Shown one piece after another: positions 9,838-18,291 of a stretch of DNA of 64,000 bases; within the stretch, counting starts at the first letter, position 1; each line of letters begins with the position of its first letter. Source of the stretch: Phycisphaerales bacterium (GTDB lineage Bacteria > Planctomycetota > Phycisphaerae > Phycisphaerales > UBA1924); NCBI GenBank assembly GCA_020427635.1, contig JAGQOH010000007.1, positions 18,306 through 82,305 of the forward strand, in the 5' to 3' direction. A model generated the notes under the pieces. That model saw only the letters and a list, made by a program, of their open reading frames with translations, ran no database searches and was not told the origin of the DNA. A program made the translations under genes and the position numbers.

Positions 9838-10647
9838 TCAAGCTTCGAGGCGCACGCGGTTGCGCAACACGCCCACGCCCTCCACCTCCACTTCAACGAC
9901 ATCCCCCGCGCGCAAGAACCGTGGCGGCGTCCTTGCCATCCCCACGCCCGAAGGCGTGCCCGTCAGAATCACCGTGCCGGGCACAAGCGTCGTGCCGCGT
10001 GAGAGTTCCGCGATCAATTGCACCACTGGAAACATCATGCTGGCGGTCGTGTCGCGCTGCATCACCTCGCCGTTGACTCGCGTCTCGACTGCAATCGCAT
10101 CGAGTGCCGGCACATCAGCGATCGGGACAACATGCGGCCCAAGCGGGCAAAACGTATCGAAACTCTTGCCACGCACATACTGGCCCGCACTGCCCTGCTT
10201 CTGCCACCACCGCGCAGAAACATCATTCGCGCAGCAGATCCCGAGAATCGGACTGTCCGCCCCAACCAATGCGCTCGGCGCCGCATCGCGCACAGGCGCA
10301 CCAATGACCACCGCCAATTCACCTTCGTAATCCACCTGCTCTTGGTCCGGATAGGCCTCAGCGGGCAGTGCTTCGCCATCCGCATCGCGGCAGACGCGCG
10401 GGATCACAATGTCCTGCTCGTGCAGGATGGCGCTTGACGGATTCTTTGTAAACACAAGCGGGCGCTCCGGTGTCTGCAGATTCTGCTCCCGTGCGTGCGC
10501 CGCATAGTTCCGCCCAATCCCAATGATCTGTCGCACAGGCAAGACGTTGCCTTCGACGAGCGCTTCCGCCGCGACACCGCTCTGTGAACCAAGCCGCACG
10601 CCCACCACGGCGCCGCTCCCGGGTGCGCGTGCCACCAATGCATGCAT
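9838..10647 (-). CDS. fumarylacetoacetate hydrolase (FAH) family protein
   Basis: 269 residues, close to the size of small FAH-domain hydrolases/decarboxylases (YcgM/FAHD1 type). Diagnostic blocks are IIGIGRNYAAHA, FTKNPSSAI, VDYEGELAVVIG (with a metal-binding Glu pair), NDVSARWWQ and LTGTPSGVG. Such enzymes cleave C-C bonds of 2,4-dioxo or acylpyruvate substrates with Mg2+; the substrate here is unknown. AAGGAG precedes the ATG. It lies 18 bases behind the TPR-like gene and is probably the last gene of that operon; it converges with the importer operon with only 3 bases between stops. Confidence 0.9.
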   Translation of the reverse strand: MHALVARAPGSGAVVGVRLGSQSGVAAEALVEGNVLPVRQIIGIGRNYAAHAREQNLQTPERPLVFTKNPSSAILHEQDIVIPRVCRDADGEALPAEAYPDQEQVDYEGELAVVIGAPVRDAAPSALVGADSPILGICCANDVSARWWQKQGSAGQYVRGKSFDTFCPLGPHVVPIADVPALDAIAVETRVNGEVMQRDTTASMMFPVVQLIAELSRGTTLVPGTVILTGTPSGVGMARTPPRFLRAGDVVEVEVEGVGVLRNRVRLEA

Positions 10648-10665
10648 GGCGAGATCTCCTTGCCC

Positions 10666-12699
10666 CTATTGTTGCTCGAACTGCAAGTCTTCCTTCTGAC
10701 CCGGCGCCTGCTCCTTGCGGATCGCCTCACGCATCGCTCGGTACTCCTCCATGCCGGCCGGCTCCGGGAACAACCCCTGCAACACCTCCGCCGGAATCGA
10801 GTACTGCGCGAAGTACGCAATCAGATCGTCATACACGATTCGACGCAAATCATCCGAAATACGCTCGCTCGTATACAGCTGCGACGCCTCCGGATATGGC
10901 AACGACGACGCCAACACCAAGAACACCGCGCCCGCCGCATCCGCAAAGTTGCGCGGCATTTCCTCCATGCGCCCGGAGTCCTTGTCGACGTTCTGGTTGA
11001 CGTCGTGCTCCTTGAAGTAGTGCGCATGCACAAGCTGTGCATGCTGCCAGAGTGACGCAAACGCACGTGTGTCGCCCATCAAAATGCCGCGCTGATACGC
11101 CTCCATGAGCGACGATTGCACTTCATTGGCCGCCGCATATGGAATCGTCATGCGATCATCTTCATTGGTCTGCTTCCAGACATAGTCCGCCAGCGGCAAG
11201 GCACAATCCGTCGAGTAGTCCATGCGATGGTCGTTGATGCCTTCCCACGTACACATCTCATTGAAGTACGCATCCGCCTCTTTGATGCGCCCGAGGTTGT
11301 AAAAGATCCGAATCACATCGCGCAGATAATTGTGGTATCCCTCGCTATACAGCGTAAACAGGCGCGTCGTCACATCCTGCGAATTGCCGCCGCGCAGTGC
11401 CGCCTCCTTCATGATCTTGCCATACTCCGCGGCAAAGTGCGTTGAGATCATCGCAAAGTAGCTGTCCGACAACACGTCATAGAAAACCGTTCCCGACCGG
11501 AACAGCTCCTGAATCGCGTGGACCGTAATGCGATCCGTGTTAAGCCAGTCGAACCGCGTCGTCCCCTTGCGCTGCAACCCAAGCTCCACACCAAGATGCG
11601 ACCAATACACCGCATGCGAGGCGCCGTGCCGCCAGTCAAGCGGCCCGAACTTGAGCGTATACCGCTGCATGCGGCGCGGATCCATGTTGTAGTGATCAAC
11701 CAGCACACGCTTGCGCACAAACGGCACAAGCCGCTTCCACGCATCAGCGTAGCGCGGCTCCAACACCAACTTATCAAGCGTTCGATTCAGCTCACTGTTC
11801 TGCGAAAGCGTCCGCGTAACCTGATTGCGAATCTCACCAATGGCGCCGCGTTGCTCACTGCTGGCCGAATCCGGATTGCTGAACCACGACGCATCGATCG
11901 CCAAGCGATAGCCCAGCAGGCGCAGCAAGTCGCCATTCAAATCGAGTCCCGCGTCCTTGCGAATCTTGTCGACCAGTTCCTCGACAACGCTCGTCGGCGC
12001 TTCCTCCCCCGCCGATCGCTTTGCCGCAAGCTCCGCGGCAACCACACCGGACAGCGTGTCCGGCGCCGAAGCAACCGGCTCGAGCCAATCCACCATCGTC
12101 TGCTTTGCCTCATCCGGATCATCCGGAAGCCGTGGCGGCGGTCCAAGCACAAACGTCCACTCACGCGCAAGCTGCCGCTTGTAGTACCGGTTGGCATCAT
12201 CCTGGAACATCTGAATCTTGTGCAGGAAGATCCACGCCAGTTCCTTATAGAGAATCGTCTCGTTCGGATTCCAACGGATCGCCTCATTCCGCAACAGATC
12301 GATCCCGGCCGTCACCCACTGCCAACGCTCCTGCGCCGTCTGCGTGGCGACCGAAATGTTGTATGCCATGTTCCACGCATGAAACGCCCACACGCGCGGA
12401 AACCGCGGCTGCAACCGCGTGATCGCATTCGACAGCTCAATCGCCTCGTAATACTTGCCTTCCTCCTTGAGCTTGTTGGCGCGCAACCACAAGTAGTTCA
12501 CAAACAAGCCACGAAACGCGCCCATCGCGATGCCCACCGCAACCTCGGGCGGATCGGCAGCGTTTGCTTCGTCCGTATATGTCAACTGTGCGCGTGCGGC
12601 TTCAGCAGTCACCGCTGGCGCCACCACCGTCGACCCTCCAACACACAACGCGAGCATGACCGCACACACGATTTGAATCCAACGATCCCTCGGATTCAT
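10666..12699 (-). CDS. large TPR-like secreted or membrane-anchored protein, ABC-2 operon partner
   Basis: 677 residues with a signal peptide or anchor at 9-32. The body is alpha-helical with TPR-like spacing (for example GKYYEAIELSNAITRLQPRFPRVW and YHNYLRDVIRIFYNLGRIKEADAYF) and many Trp/Tyr residues. I do not recognise a named family. It starts 18 bases after the ABC-2 permease gene on the same strand, so it is probably an extracytoplasmic partner or scaffold of that exporter. The C-terminus is Glu/Gln-rich. Confidence 0.75.
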   Translation of the reverse strand: MNPRDRWIQIVCAVMLALCVGGSTVVAPAVTAEAARAQLTYTDEANAADPPEVAVGIAMGAFRGLFVNYLWLRANKLKEEGKYYEAIELSNAITRLQPRFPRVWAFHAWNMAYNISVATQTAQERWQWVTAGIDLLRNEAIRWNPNETILYKELAWIFLHKIQMFQDDANRYYKRQLAREWTFVLGPPPRLPDDPDEAKQTMVDWLEPVASAPDTLSGVVAAELAAKRSAGEEAPTSVVEELVDKIRKDAGLDLNGDLLRLLGYRLAIDASWFSNPDSASSEQRGAIGEIRNQVTRTLSQNSELNRTLDKLVLEPRYADAWKRLVPFVRKRVLVDHYNMDPRRMQRYTLKFGPLDWRHGASHAVYWSHLGVELGLQRKGTTRFDWLNTDRITVHAIQELFRSGTVFYDVLSDSYFAMISTHFAAEYGKIMKEAALRGGNSQDVTTRLFTLYSEGYHNYLRDVIRIFYNLGRIKEADAYFNEMCTWEGINDHRMDYSTDCALPLADYVWKQTNEDDRMTIPYAAANEVQSSLMEAYQRGILMGDTRAFASLWQHAQLVHAHYFKEHDVNQNVDKDSGRMEEMPRNFADAAGAVFLVLASSLPYPEASQLYTSERISDDLRRIVYDDLIAYFAQYSIPAEVLQGLFPEPAGMEEYRAMREAIRKEQAPGQKEDLQFEQQ

Positions 12700-12717
12700 C
12701 TCCGTTCGCCTTCCCGG

Positions 12718-14652
12718 CTACTTGCCCGAATACAGCGCCAACTCACGGTTGCGCAGTGCCGCGACGCCAGCCAACAACACGCCGATCGTCCATCCGCCAA
12801 CCACCGCCACCCCGCGCATCACACTCATCCAACTCAACAATCGCCCATCAACAAGCTTCTCCGTGGGCCTCAGCTCCGCATAGATCTTGAAGATCGATGA
12901 GATGGGCAACGCAATGAACCGAATGACCTGTTTGTTCCACTCCAACTTGCCCCCCCGCGGCGCCGTGTAAAACACATCGATCGACTCCGCAAGGAATGAC
13001 GCACTCTCCGCCGCAAACAGCACGACGATCGTCAGCAAGCACGCCACCGGGAAGCTCAACGATGTGGCCGCCGCCATACCAACCGCCGCGAGGAATCCAA
13101 GCTTGATCCACATGATGAAGAACACACGCGAGAAATTCAGCTCAAAACCGCCTGCGGGATACAGCACCTCAAAGCCATCCGGAGGCAAGTTGAACTCGCG
13201 CGGATTCGACGGATCGCTCTCGATCACGACGGACAGCTTGCCTTCGTCACCCACAAGCCACGCCGGGAACTCAAGCACTTGCGCATCCTTCAGTGCAACT
13301 TGCCGAATCCCGTCATTCGCTGGTGGCCATGGGGCGCCGCCGATCGTGAAACGCACGCGATACAGCGCCGCCGGATCATTCGACCCGGCATTTAGCTTGA
13401 ACCGCAACGTGAGCATCGACGTGTCCGAAATCGCCGGCCCTTTCAGATGCTCAAACGTAAACTCTCGCACTTCGCCCGGCGCCACCGAGCGATAGCGCTC
13501 ATAGAGCCCCTTTACGAACTCCTTGCGCGCCGTTGCAATCGTTCGATCGGTCACAATGATCGATGAGTCGTTCGACTTGAGCAGCGCCACCCGGTCTTCG
13601 ACTGCACGCTGCACCGCTTCCTCATTCAGAGGAGGCAGCGTCGGACGCTCACCCACACGTGCGACCATCACCTGCTGCTCGAGCATACGCCGATCAACAC
13701 TCATCAGGTGCGGCTGGCCCCGCGTTGATACGCCATCAACACTGATGTGATACGCCGCTTCACCTTGCGCCGGCTGGAATCGCAAGTACTCCGTGAACAC
13801 ATACGTGCCCGCCGCCACAACGACCAAGAGCACGGCATTCAGCATCATGATGCCACACCACTTGCCGATCAGATACTGCAACGAACTGACCGGCTTGCTC
13901 ATCGTCTGCCAAATAATCCGGTCTCGCTGCTCAAACGCGATCGTCGCCGCTGAGAAGAACACGGTCAGCATGGCGAGCACGGCATACCCCAGCCCAGTGC
14001 CATACTGAATCCATTGTTGCACCCGAAACCGCAGCGGCTGCTCCGCATGCAACGCTTCGGGCACCGCAGCAAGCATGAGTAACAGCACCACAATGAAGAC
14101 CATGCTGATCTTCATGCGCACTGCTTCATTCAACAGGTTTCGCGCCACCGCAAAGACAGGCCACGGCGCGCTGAACGCCAGGCGGCTCAGTTGCAACATC
14201 GTCAAGAACACAAAGAGCAACGGCGCAATGCCAAGCCCAAGCTTGCCAAGCCCACTCGTCGCCGGGATCAACGACAACGGCACAGCAAGAAGCAACACGC
14301 CGCCAAACAGCGCCAGGTACGTCAGCGCCAGTCCAATCCAGATCGCGCCAAGCGCTAGCACGGCCAGCGCACCCGCCGCAATACCAAGCATCACTTCGAC
14401 GTTGCTGTCCCGGCTCAGTTGTCGCAATGAATCAAGCACCGTGCCGCGCAGCGCCTCCGCCGCAGCCGACCCACCACTCACCGCAGCCTCGCCCGGAACG
14501 ACCGGCGACTTTCCGCCGGGCGAATTGAGCTGCACAACCAACACCCCATAGACAATCGCCACAAGCGAGACAACCACGATGCTGGCGATCACTTTGAAGC
14601 GCGTGGTGCGCTGCGCGCGATCAAGCCGACCGATCAGCGCCGCGAGTTTCAC
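12718..14652 (-). CDS. ABC-2 type transporter permease with large extracytoplasmic domain
   Basis: 644 residues. A first membrane helix lies near 20-42, a helix cluster at about 85-160 and 178-250, one at about 265-290, a soluble domain of some 200 residues (about 295-500, containing EVREFTFEHLKGP and TLRFKLNAGSNDPAALYRVRF), then C-terminal helices. The order helix-pair, large loop, helix-pair is that of ABC-2/NatB-like exporter permeases. Its start overlaps the ATPase stop by 4 bases (ATGA), so the two are translationally coupled and form the exporter. Confidence 0.85.
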   Translation of the reverse strand: MKLAALIGRLDRAQRTTRFKVIASIVVVSLVAIVYGVLVVQLNSPGGKSPVVPGEAAVSGGSAAAEALRGTVLDSLRQLSRDSNVEVMLGIAAGALAVLALGAIWIGLALTYLALFGGVLLLAVPLSLIPATSGLGKLGLGIAPLLFVFLTMLQLSRLAFSAPWPVFAVARNLLNEAVRMKISMVFIVVLLLMLAAVPEALHAEQPLRFRVQQWIQYGTGLGYAVLAMLTVFFSAATIAFEQRDRIIWQTMSKPVSSLQYLIGKWCGIMMLNAVLLVVVAAGTYVFTEYLRFQPAQGEAAYHISVDGVSTRGQPHLMSVDRRMLEQQVMVARVGERPTLPPLNEEAVQRAVEDRVALLKSNDSSIIVTDRTIATARKEFVKGLYERYRSVAPGEVREFTFEHLKGPAISDTSMLTLRFKLNAGSNDPAALYRVRFTIGGAPWPPANDGIRQVALKDAQVLEFPAWLVGDEGKLSVVIESDPSNPREFNLPPDGFEVLYPAGGFELNFSRVFFIMWIKLGFLAAVGMAAATSLSFPVACLLTIVVLFAAESASFLAESIDVFYTAPRGGKLEWNKQVIRFIALPISSIFKIYAELRPTEKLVDGRLLSWMSVMRGVAVVGGWTIGVLLAGVAALRNRELALYSGK

Positions 14653-15911
14653 GTCCCGCGCTCCTCGCCGCCATCGCCTGACCCACCGCCCCCAAGCAGC
14701 GACGAAATCACATCGTCATCCACATCGCCGGGCGCACTGCGCGGCGTGCTTCGCTCCTCCGCGGGCGGCGCGCTCGGAGCGCTGGCATCTGCCTCGCTGG
14801 CGACCGCATCACCCAACAAATCGCCAATCACATCCTCTTCGCGCGCTTGCGCTGCGGGAACAGGCTCGACCTCGATCGGCTGCTCCTCCGGGTGCGATGT
14901 CACGAGCGACTCGATCAGCTCCTTGCCGTCACGGGAAGCGGTCGTCGCGGCGCCATCGCCCATCAGGAACGCCGCGGTCATGCCGCCCGCCTGCGCGCCG
15001 CTCGTCTCTGCGCGCTCCGCCTTCGCTCGCGCGACGATGTCCAAGAACAAGTCTTCCAACTTCTGTCGCCCCGACCGAATGACCGGCGCTTCTCCAAGAT
15101 GCCGCTGCAACACCTCGCGCAACTCCGCGATGGTGGGCTCATCGAGCGCGCCAGTCTCAATCACCGAACGATCCCGCGCCGCCAGCAACTCATCGCACGT
15201 ACCCGCTGCACGAACACGCCCGCCGTACAAAATCACCATCCGATCAACAACATCTTCAACGTCGGAAAGCAAATGCGAACTCAGCAGAATCGTCTTGCCT
15301 CGCTTGCCCAGATGAAGAATCAGATCCTTCACCTGGCGCGTGCCGATCGGATCAAGCCCAGACGTCGGCTCGTCGAGGATCAAGAACTCAGGATCATTGA
15401 TCAGCGCCTGCGCAATACCAATGCGCCGCTGCATGCCCTTCGAATACTCGCGCACCTGACGAAACTGGACCGCCTCAAGACCGACCATCTCAAGCAACTC
15501 GTCGATGCGCTTCGTGCGCGCTCGATGATTGAGCTGAAACAGCTTGGCGTAGTAATCAAGCGTCTCCCGAGCATTGAGAAATGGATACAAATACGATTCT
15601 TCGGGCAGATACCCGATGCGCTTCTTCGATGAAACGTCCGTGGCGGGCTTGCCAAAAACAGCAAGACGCCCCTTCGTCTTCTTGAGCAGCCCTAAGATCA
15701 TCTTGATCGTCGTGCTCTTGCCCGAGCCGTTGGGGCCAAGCAATCCGAAGATCTCCCCGCGATGGATTTCGAAATCCACGTTCTCCACAGCCCGGGCGCG
15801 CGGACGCATCCAGAAGTCGCGAAACGTCTTGCTCAGACCGCGCGCCAGCACCACCGGTGCTTGATCGGGCGTCGACCCGCCGCTCTGCACACTCCGGGCT
15901 GAAACACTCAC
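14649..15911 (-). CDS. ABC-2 type exporter ATP-binding protein with acidic tail
   Basis: 420 residues. The ATPase domain (about 20-250) has Walker A GPNGSGKS, signature YSKGMQRR, Walker B FLILDEPTSGLD and H-loop SSHLLSD, typical of the CcmA/NatA/GldA exporter class. The last 120 residues are an acidic, Ala/Pro-rich tail holding two related short motifs (VIGDLLGD and VISSLLGG), perhaps a docking peptide. The start overlaps the upstream SPFH gene stop by 4 bases. The cargo of the exporter is unknown. Confidence 0.92.
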   Translation of the reverse strand: MSVSARSVQSGGSTPDQAPVVLARGLSKTFRDFWMRPRARAVENVDFEIHRGEIFGLLGPNGSGKSTTIKMILGLLKKTKGRLAVFGKPATDVSSKKRIGYLPEESYLYPFLNARETLDYYAKLFQLNHRARTKRIDELLEMVGLEAVQFRQVREYSKGMQRRIGIAQALINDPEFLILDEPTSGLDPIGTRQVKDLILHLGKRGKTILLSSHLLSDVEDVVDRMVILYGGRVRAAGTCDELLAARDRSVIETGALDEPTIAELREVLQRHLGEAPVIRSGRQKLEDLFLDIVARAKAERAETSGAQAGGMTAAFLMGDGAATTASRDGKELIESLVTSHPEEQPIEVEPVPAAQAREEDVIGDLLGDAVASEADASAPSAPPAEERSTPRSAPGDVDDDVISSLLGGGGSGDGGEERGT

Positions 15912-17302
15912 CGCCGGTCCCTCAACATCTGCAAGCGCCTACCCTCGGCTTCCTTGCGCCGCTTCTCACGCTCCGCGCGCTCCAGATCCCGCAACTGCTC
16001 GGGATCGTCGTTGATCCGAATTTGGAAATTCGACAAGTCACGCGGAATCATGAACACCTTGAGCAGCGAATTCCGCGTCATTTCCTCAAACGCACGCGCC
16101 CGCTCCGACGTCATGAACAAATGTGGATTGCTCTGGAACGATGGCAACTTCGCCAGGAAAACCTCCGCCCGGCTGCGCGCTTCGTTCGCCACCTTCTGGC
16201 GGTACGCACGCGCCGCCGACAACCGCACCGCCGCATCGCCCGCAATCACGACGTTCCCAAACGACTGCCCGTCAACCGTCAACGCCTTGTTCGCATACTC
16301 ACCATCCAGCACCGCGAACACCGTGTTCAGCACATCCTCGGCTCTCGCGTCATCCCGCGCATCGATCGCCCGCTCGTAAGACTCGATCAGAGCCAACAGC
16401 GGCCGCGCCGCGCCGCCTGCCGTCGACGTGAGCGTCGCATTCGCTTCCGCCTGCGCCTTCTCCTTGGCGGCTTCGCCCTCGGAGACTGCCGTGTTCGACT
16501 CCGTAAAAGTGCGCAGAACGCGCGATGGCGGATAGAACCGTTGCGCACTCACATCAATGATTGACAGCCCACTGCTCAGCTCATCAAGCGTCGTCTGCGC
16601 CGCCGAACGCACGCGATCAAACACCGCCTCGCGCTCATCCGCACGCTGCAGATCATCGAGCGTCACGCCCGCAACCACACGCACAATCGCACGCTCCACA
16701 GCATCGCGCACAAGCCGCTCCTCGTCCTTCGGGAGCACCGCACGCAAGTACTGCTCTGGATCCGTGCGCGTATAGCGGAACGACCATCGCGCGTGCGCCA
16801 AACTGCGGTCCGCCGTGATCATCGAACCATCACGCGCCGGATCGACATTTCCACTCGTGCGCACTTCCTCAAACGGCTTGGCCCGGTCAGCACTTGGCAA
16901 GTACGGAAAGAATGCCTCGTCCAAGTCTACATCCACCGGGCGCGTATCCACCGCAATCACCTGCCCGAATGGCCTTGGCAATGACAGATGCGAACCAGGC
17001 GGAAGATCCGTCGCAGTCACGCGCCCCAAACGCACTTTCACGCCGCGCTGGTTTTCCTGCACCGATTGATGCCCAGTGGCAACAAACAAGCCAATGAGCG
17101 CAATCATCGTCACCTGCAGCAGCCGATACATCACCTTCAGCGCGCCCGCGAGCGCCTGATTCGCCGCTTCCATCGACGCCGCACGGACCTCGCGCGCGTC
17201 ATCCTCACGCAAGGTCAACGATGCCCCGCGACGCTCTTCGACCTGCATCTCCGCAAGGTCGCCGCCCATGTCATCTGGATTGATGATCGGCTCATCGGTC
17301 AC
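15908..17302 (-). CDS. SPFH/band-7 protein, HflK-like
   Basis: 464 residues: an acidic N-terminus, one membrane helix near residue 60-77 (VMYRLLQVTMIALIGLFVATG), then an SPFH domain starting with VQENQRGVKVRLGRV, and a C-terminal coiled coil (SNTAVSEGEAAKEKAQAEANA) ending in basic residues. In E. coli HflK pairs with HflC to enclose the FtsH protease. Here the gene overlaps the HflC-like gene by 4 bases. It also overlaps the exporter ATPase gene downstream by 4 bases, a link not seen in the enterobacterial operon. Confidence 0.85.
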   Translation of the reverse strand: MTDEPIINPDDMGGDLAEMQVEERRGASLTLREDDAREVRAASMEAANQALAGALKVMYRLLQVTMIALIGLFVATGHQSVQENQRGVKVRLGRVTATDLPPGSHLSLPRPFGQVIAVDTRPVDVDLDEAFFPYLPSADRAKPFEEVRTSGNVDPARDGSMITADRSLAHARWSFRYTRTDPEQYLRAVLPKDEERLVRDAVERAIVRVVAGVTLDDLQRADEREAVFDRVRSAAQTTLDELSSGLSIIDVSAQRFYPPSRVLRTFTESNTAVSEGEAAKEKAQAEANATLTSTAGGAARPLLALIESYERAIDARDDARAEDVLNTVFAVLDGEYANKALTVDGQSFGNVVIAGDAAVRLSAARAYRQKVANEARSRAEVFLAKLPSFQSNPHLFMTSERARAFEEMTRNSLLKVFMIPRDLSNFQIRINDDPEQLRDLERAEREKRRKEAEGRRLQMLRDRR

Positions 17303-18288
17303 TGACTGTCCTCCGTCGCAGGGGCAGTCGTCGTCGCAGCGCGCTGCTCAGCACGCTTGGCCTGTGCATCGATGTATTCGTCACCAAACAACCGCGCTGG
17401 CACAGATTCGGGCGTAAGCAGCAACGTCATGCGCCGCCCAAGCCCTGACGTCAGGTGATCGATATACGCCATGAATTCTGCAAGCTCCGGGTTATCCGCC
17501 AGCACCGCGATCCAGCGCGCCGCTTCCTTCTCACCAGAAGCCCGGATCTGCGACGCACGCACCTCGGCAAACGCCCGAATCCGTTCCGCCGCATTCTGCG
17601 CTTCGCTCGTGATGCGCTCCGCTTCCGCCTGACCTTCGTTCCGCGCCTCAGCAGCGATGCGACCACGCACGTCGTTCATGCGATCGATCACCTTGCTCGT
17701 TACATTCGCAGGCAACCGCACACGATTGATCCCCACTACGCCGATTTCCAGGCCGTTCGCAGCCAACGACGCCTCGCCCGACACACTGCGCAGCCGCTCA
17801 GCCATATCACGCTCGAGCTGGTCCAGCTTCGAGCCGTGCTCCGCGTCGATGAAAAGGTCATCCATCGAATACTTGCTCGTCACCGCAAGCGCCGCCCGCA
17901 GCTGATCTGTCAGCGTCTCCTCCGCACGCTTGTAGTGCTCGCGCGGCTCGCGCCCACCAGCCCCACGGGCAAACCGCCGGTAGAACACCGCCGGATCGGC
18001 AATCGACCACGTCAGGAACGCATGCACAACGATCTGACGCCCATCAGACGTCGCCAGCTGCTGCCCCGGAGCCTCGAGCACCCGCGCACGCCGATCATAG
18101 ATGGTCACATCCTGAATAGGTGAAGGCAGTTTGAACTTCAGCCCAGGCTCCGTAATCACGCCCGATTCGCTGACGCGTCCAAAAGTCGTCTTGATCGCCG
18201 CTTCCGTGAAGCTGACGGTAAACGTCATAGACTTCAGCACGAAGCCGATGAGAATCACAACTGCAACGCCAATGAGCAAGCTGCGCAC
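17299..18288 (-). CDS. SPFH/band-7 protein, HflC-like
   Basis: 329 residues, the usual HflC size. One N-terminal membrane helix (SLLIGVAVVILIGFVLKSM, 3-21), SPFH domain beginning VSFTEAAIKTTFGRV, YDRRARVLEAPGQQL and the NVTSKVIDRMNDVRGRIAAEARNEGQAEAERI coiled-coil region (shown in parts: RMNDVRGRIAAEARNEG). HflC-type proteins are inner-membrane scaffolds that assemble with an HflK partner and modulate FtsH. It lies 3 bases after the stop of a third, larger SPFH gene. Confidence 0.88.
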   Translation of the reverse strand: MRSLLIGVAVVILIGFVLKSMTFTVSFTEAAIKTTFGRVSESGVITEPGLKFKLPSPIQDVTIYDRRARVLEAPGQQLATSDGRQIVVHAFLTWSIADPAVFYRRFARGAGGREPREHYKRAEETLTDQLRAALAVTSKYSMDDLFIDAEHGSKLDQLERDMAERLRSVSGEASLAANGLEIGVVGINRVRLPANVTSKVIDRMNDVRGRIAAEARNEGQAEAERITSEAQNAAERIRAFAEVRASQIRASGEKEAARWIAVLADNPELAEFMAYIDHLTSGLGRRMTLLLTPESVPARLFGDEYIDAQAKRAEQRAATTTAPATEDSQ

Positions 18289-18291
18289 GGA

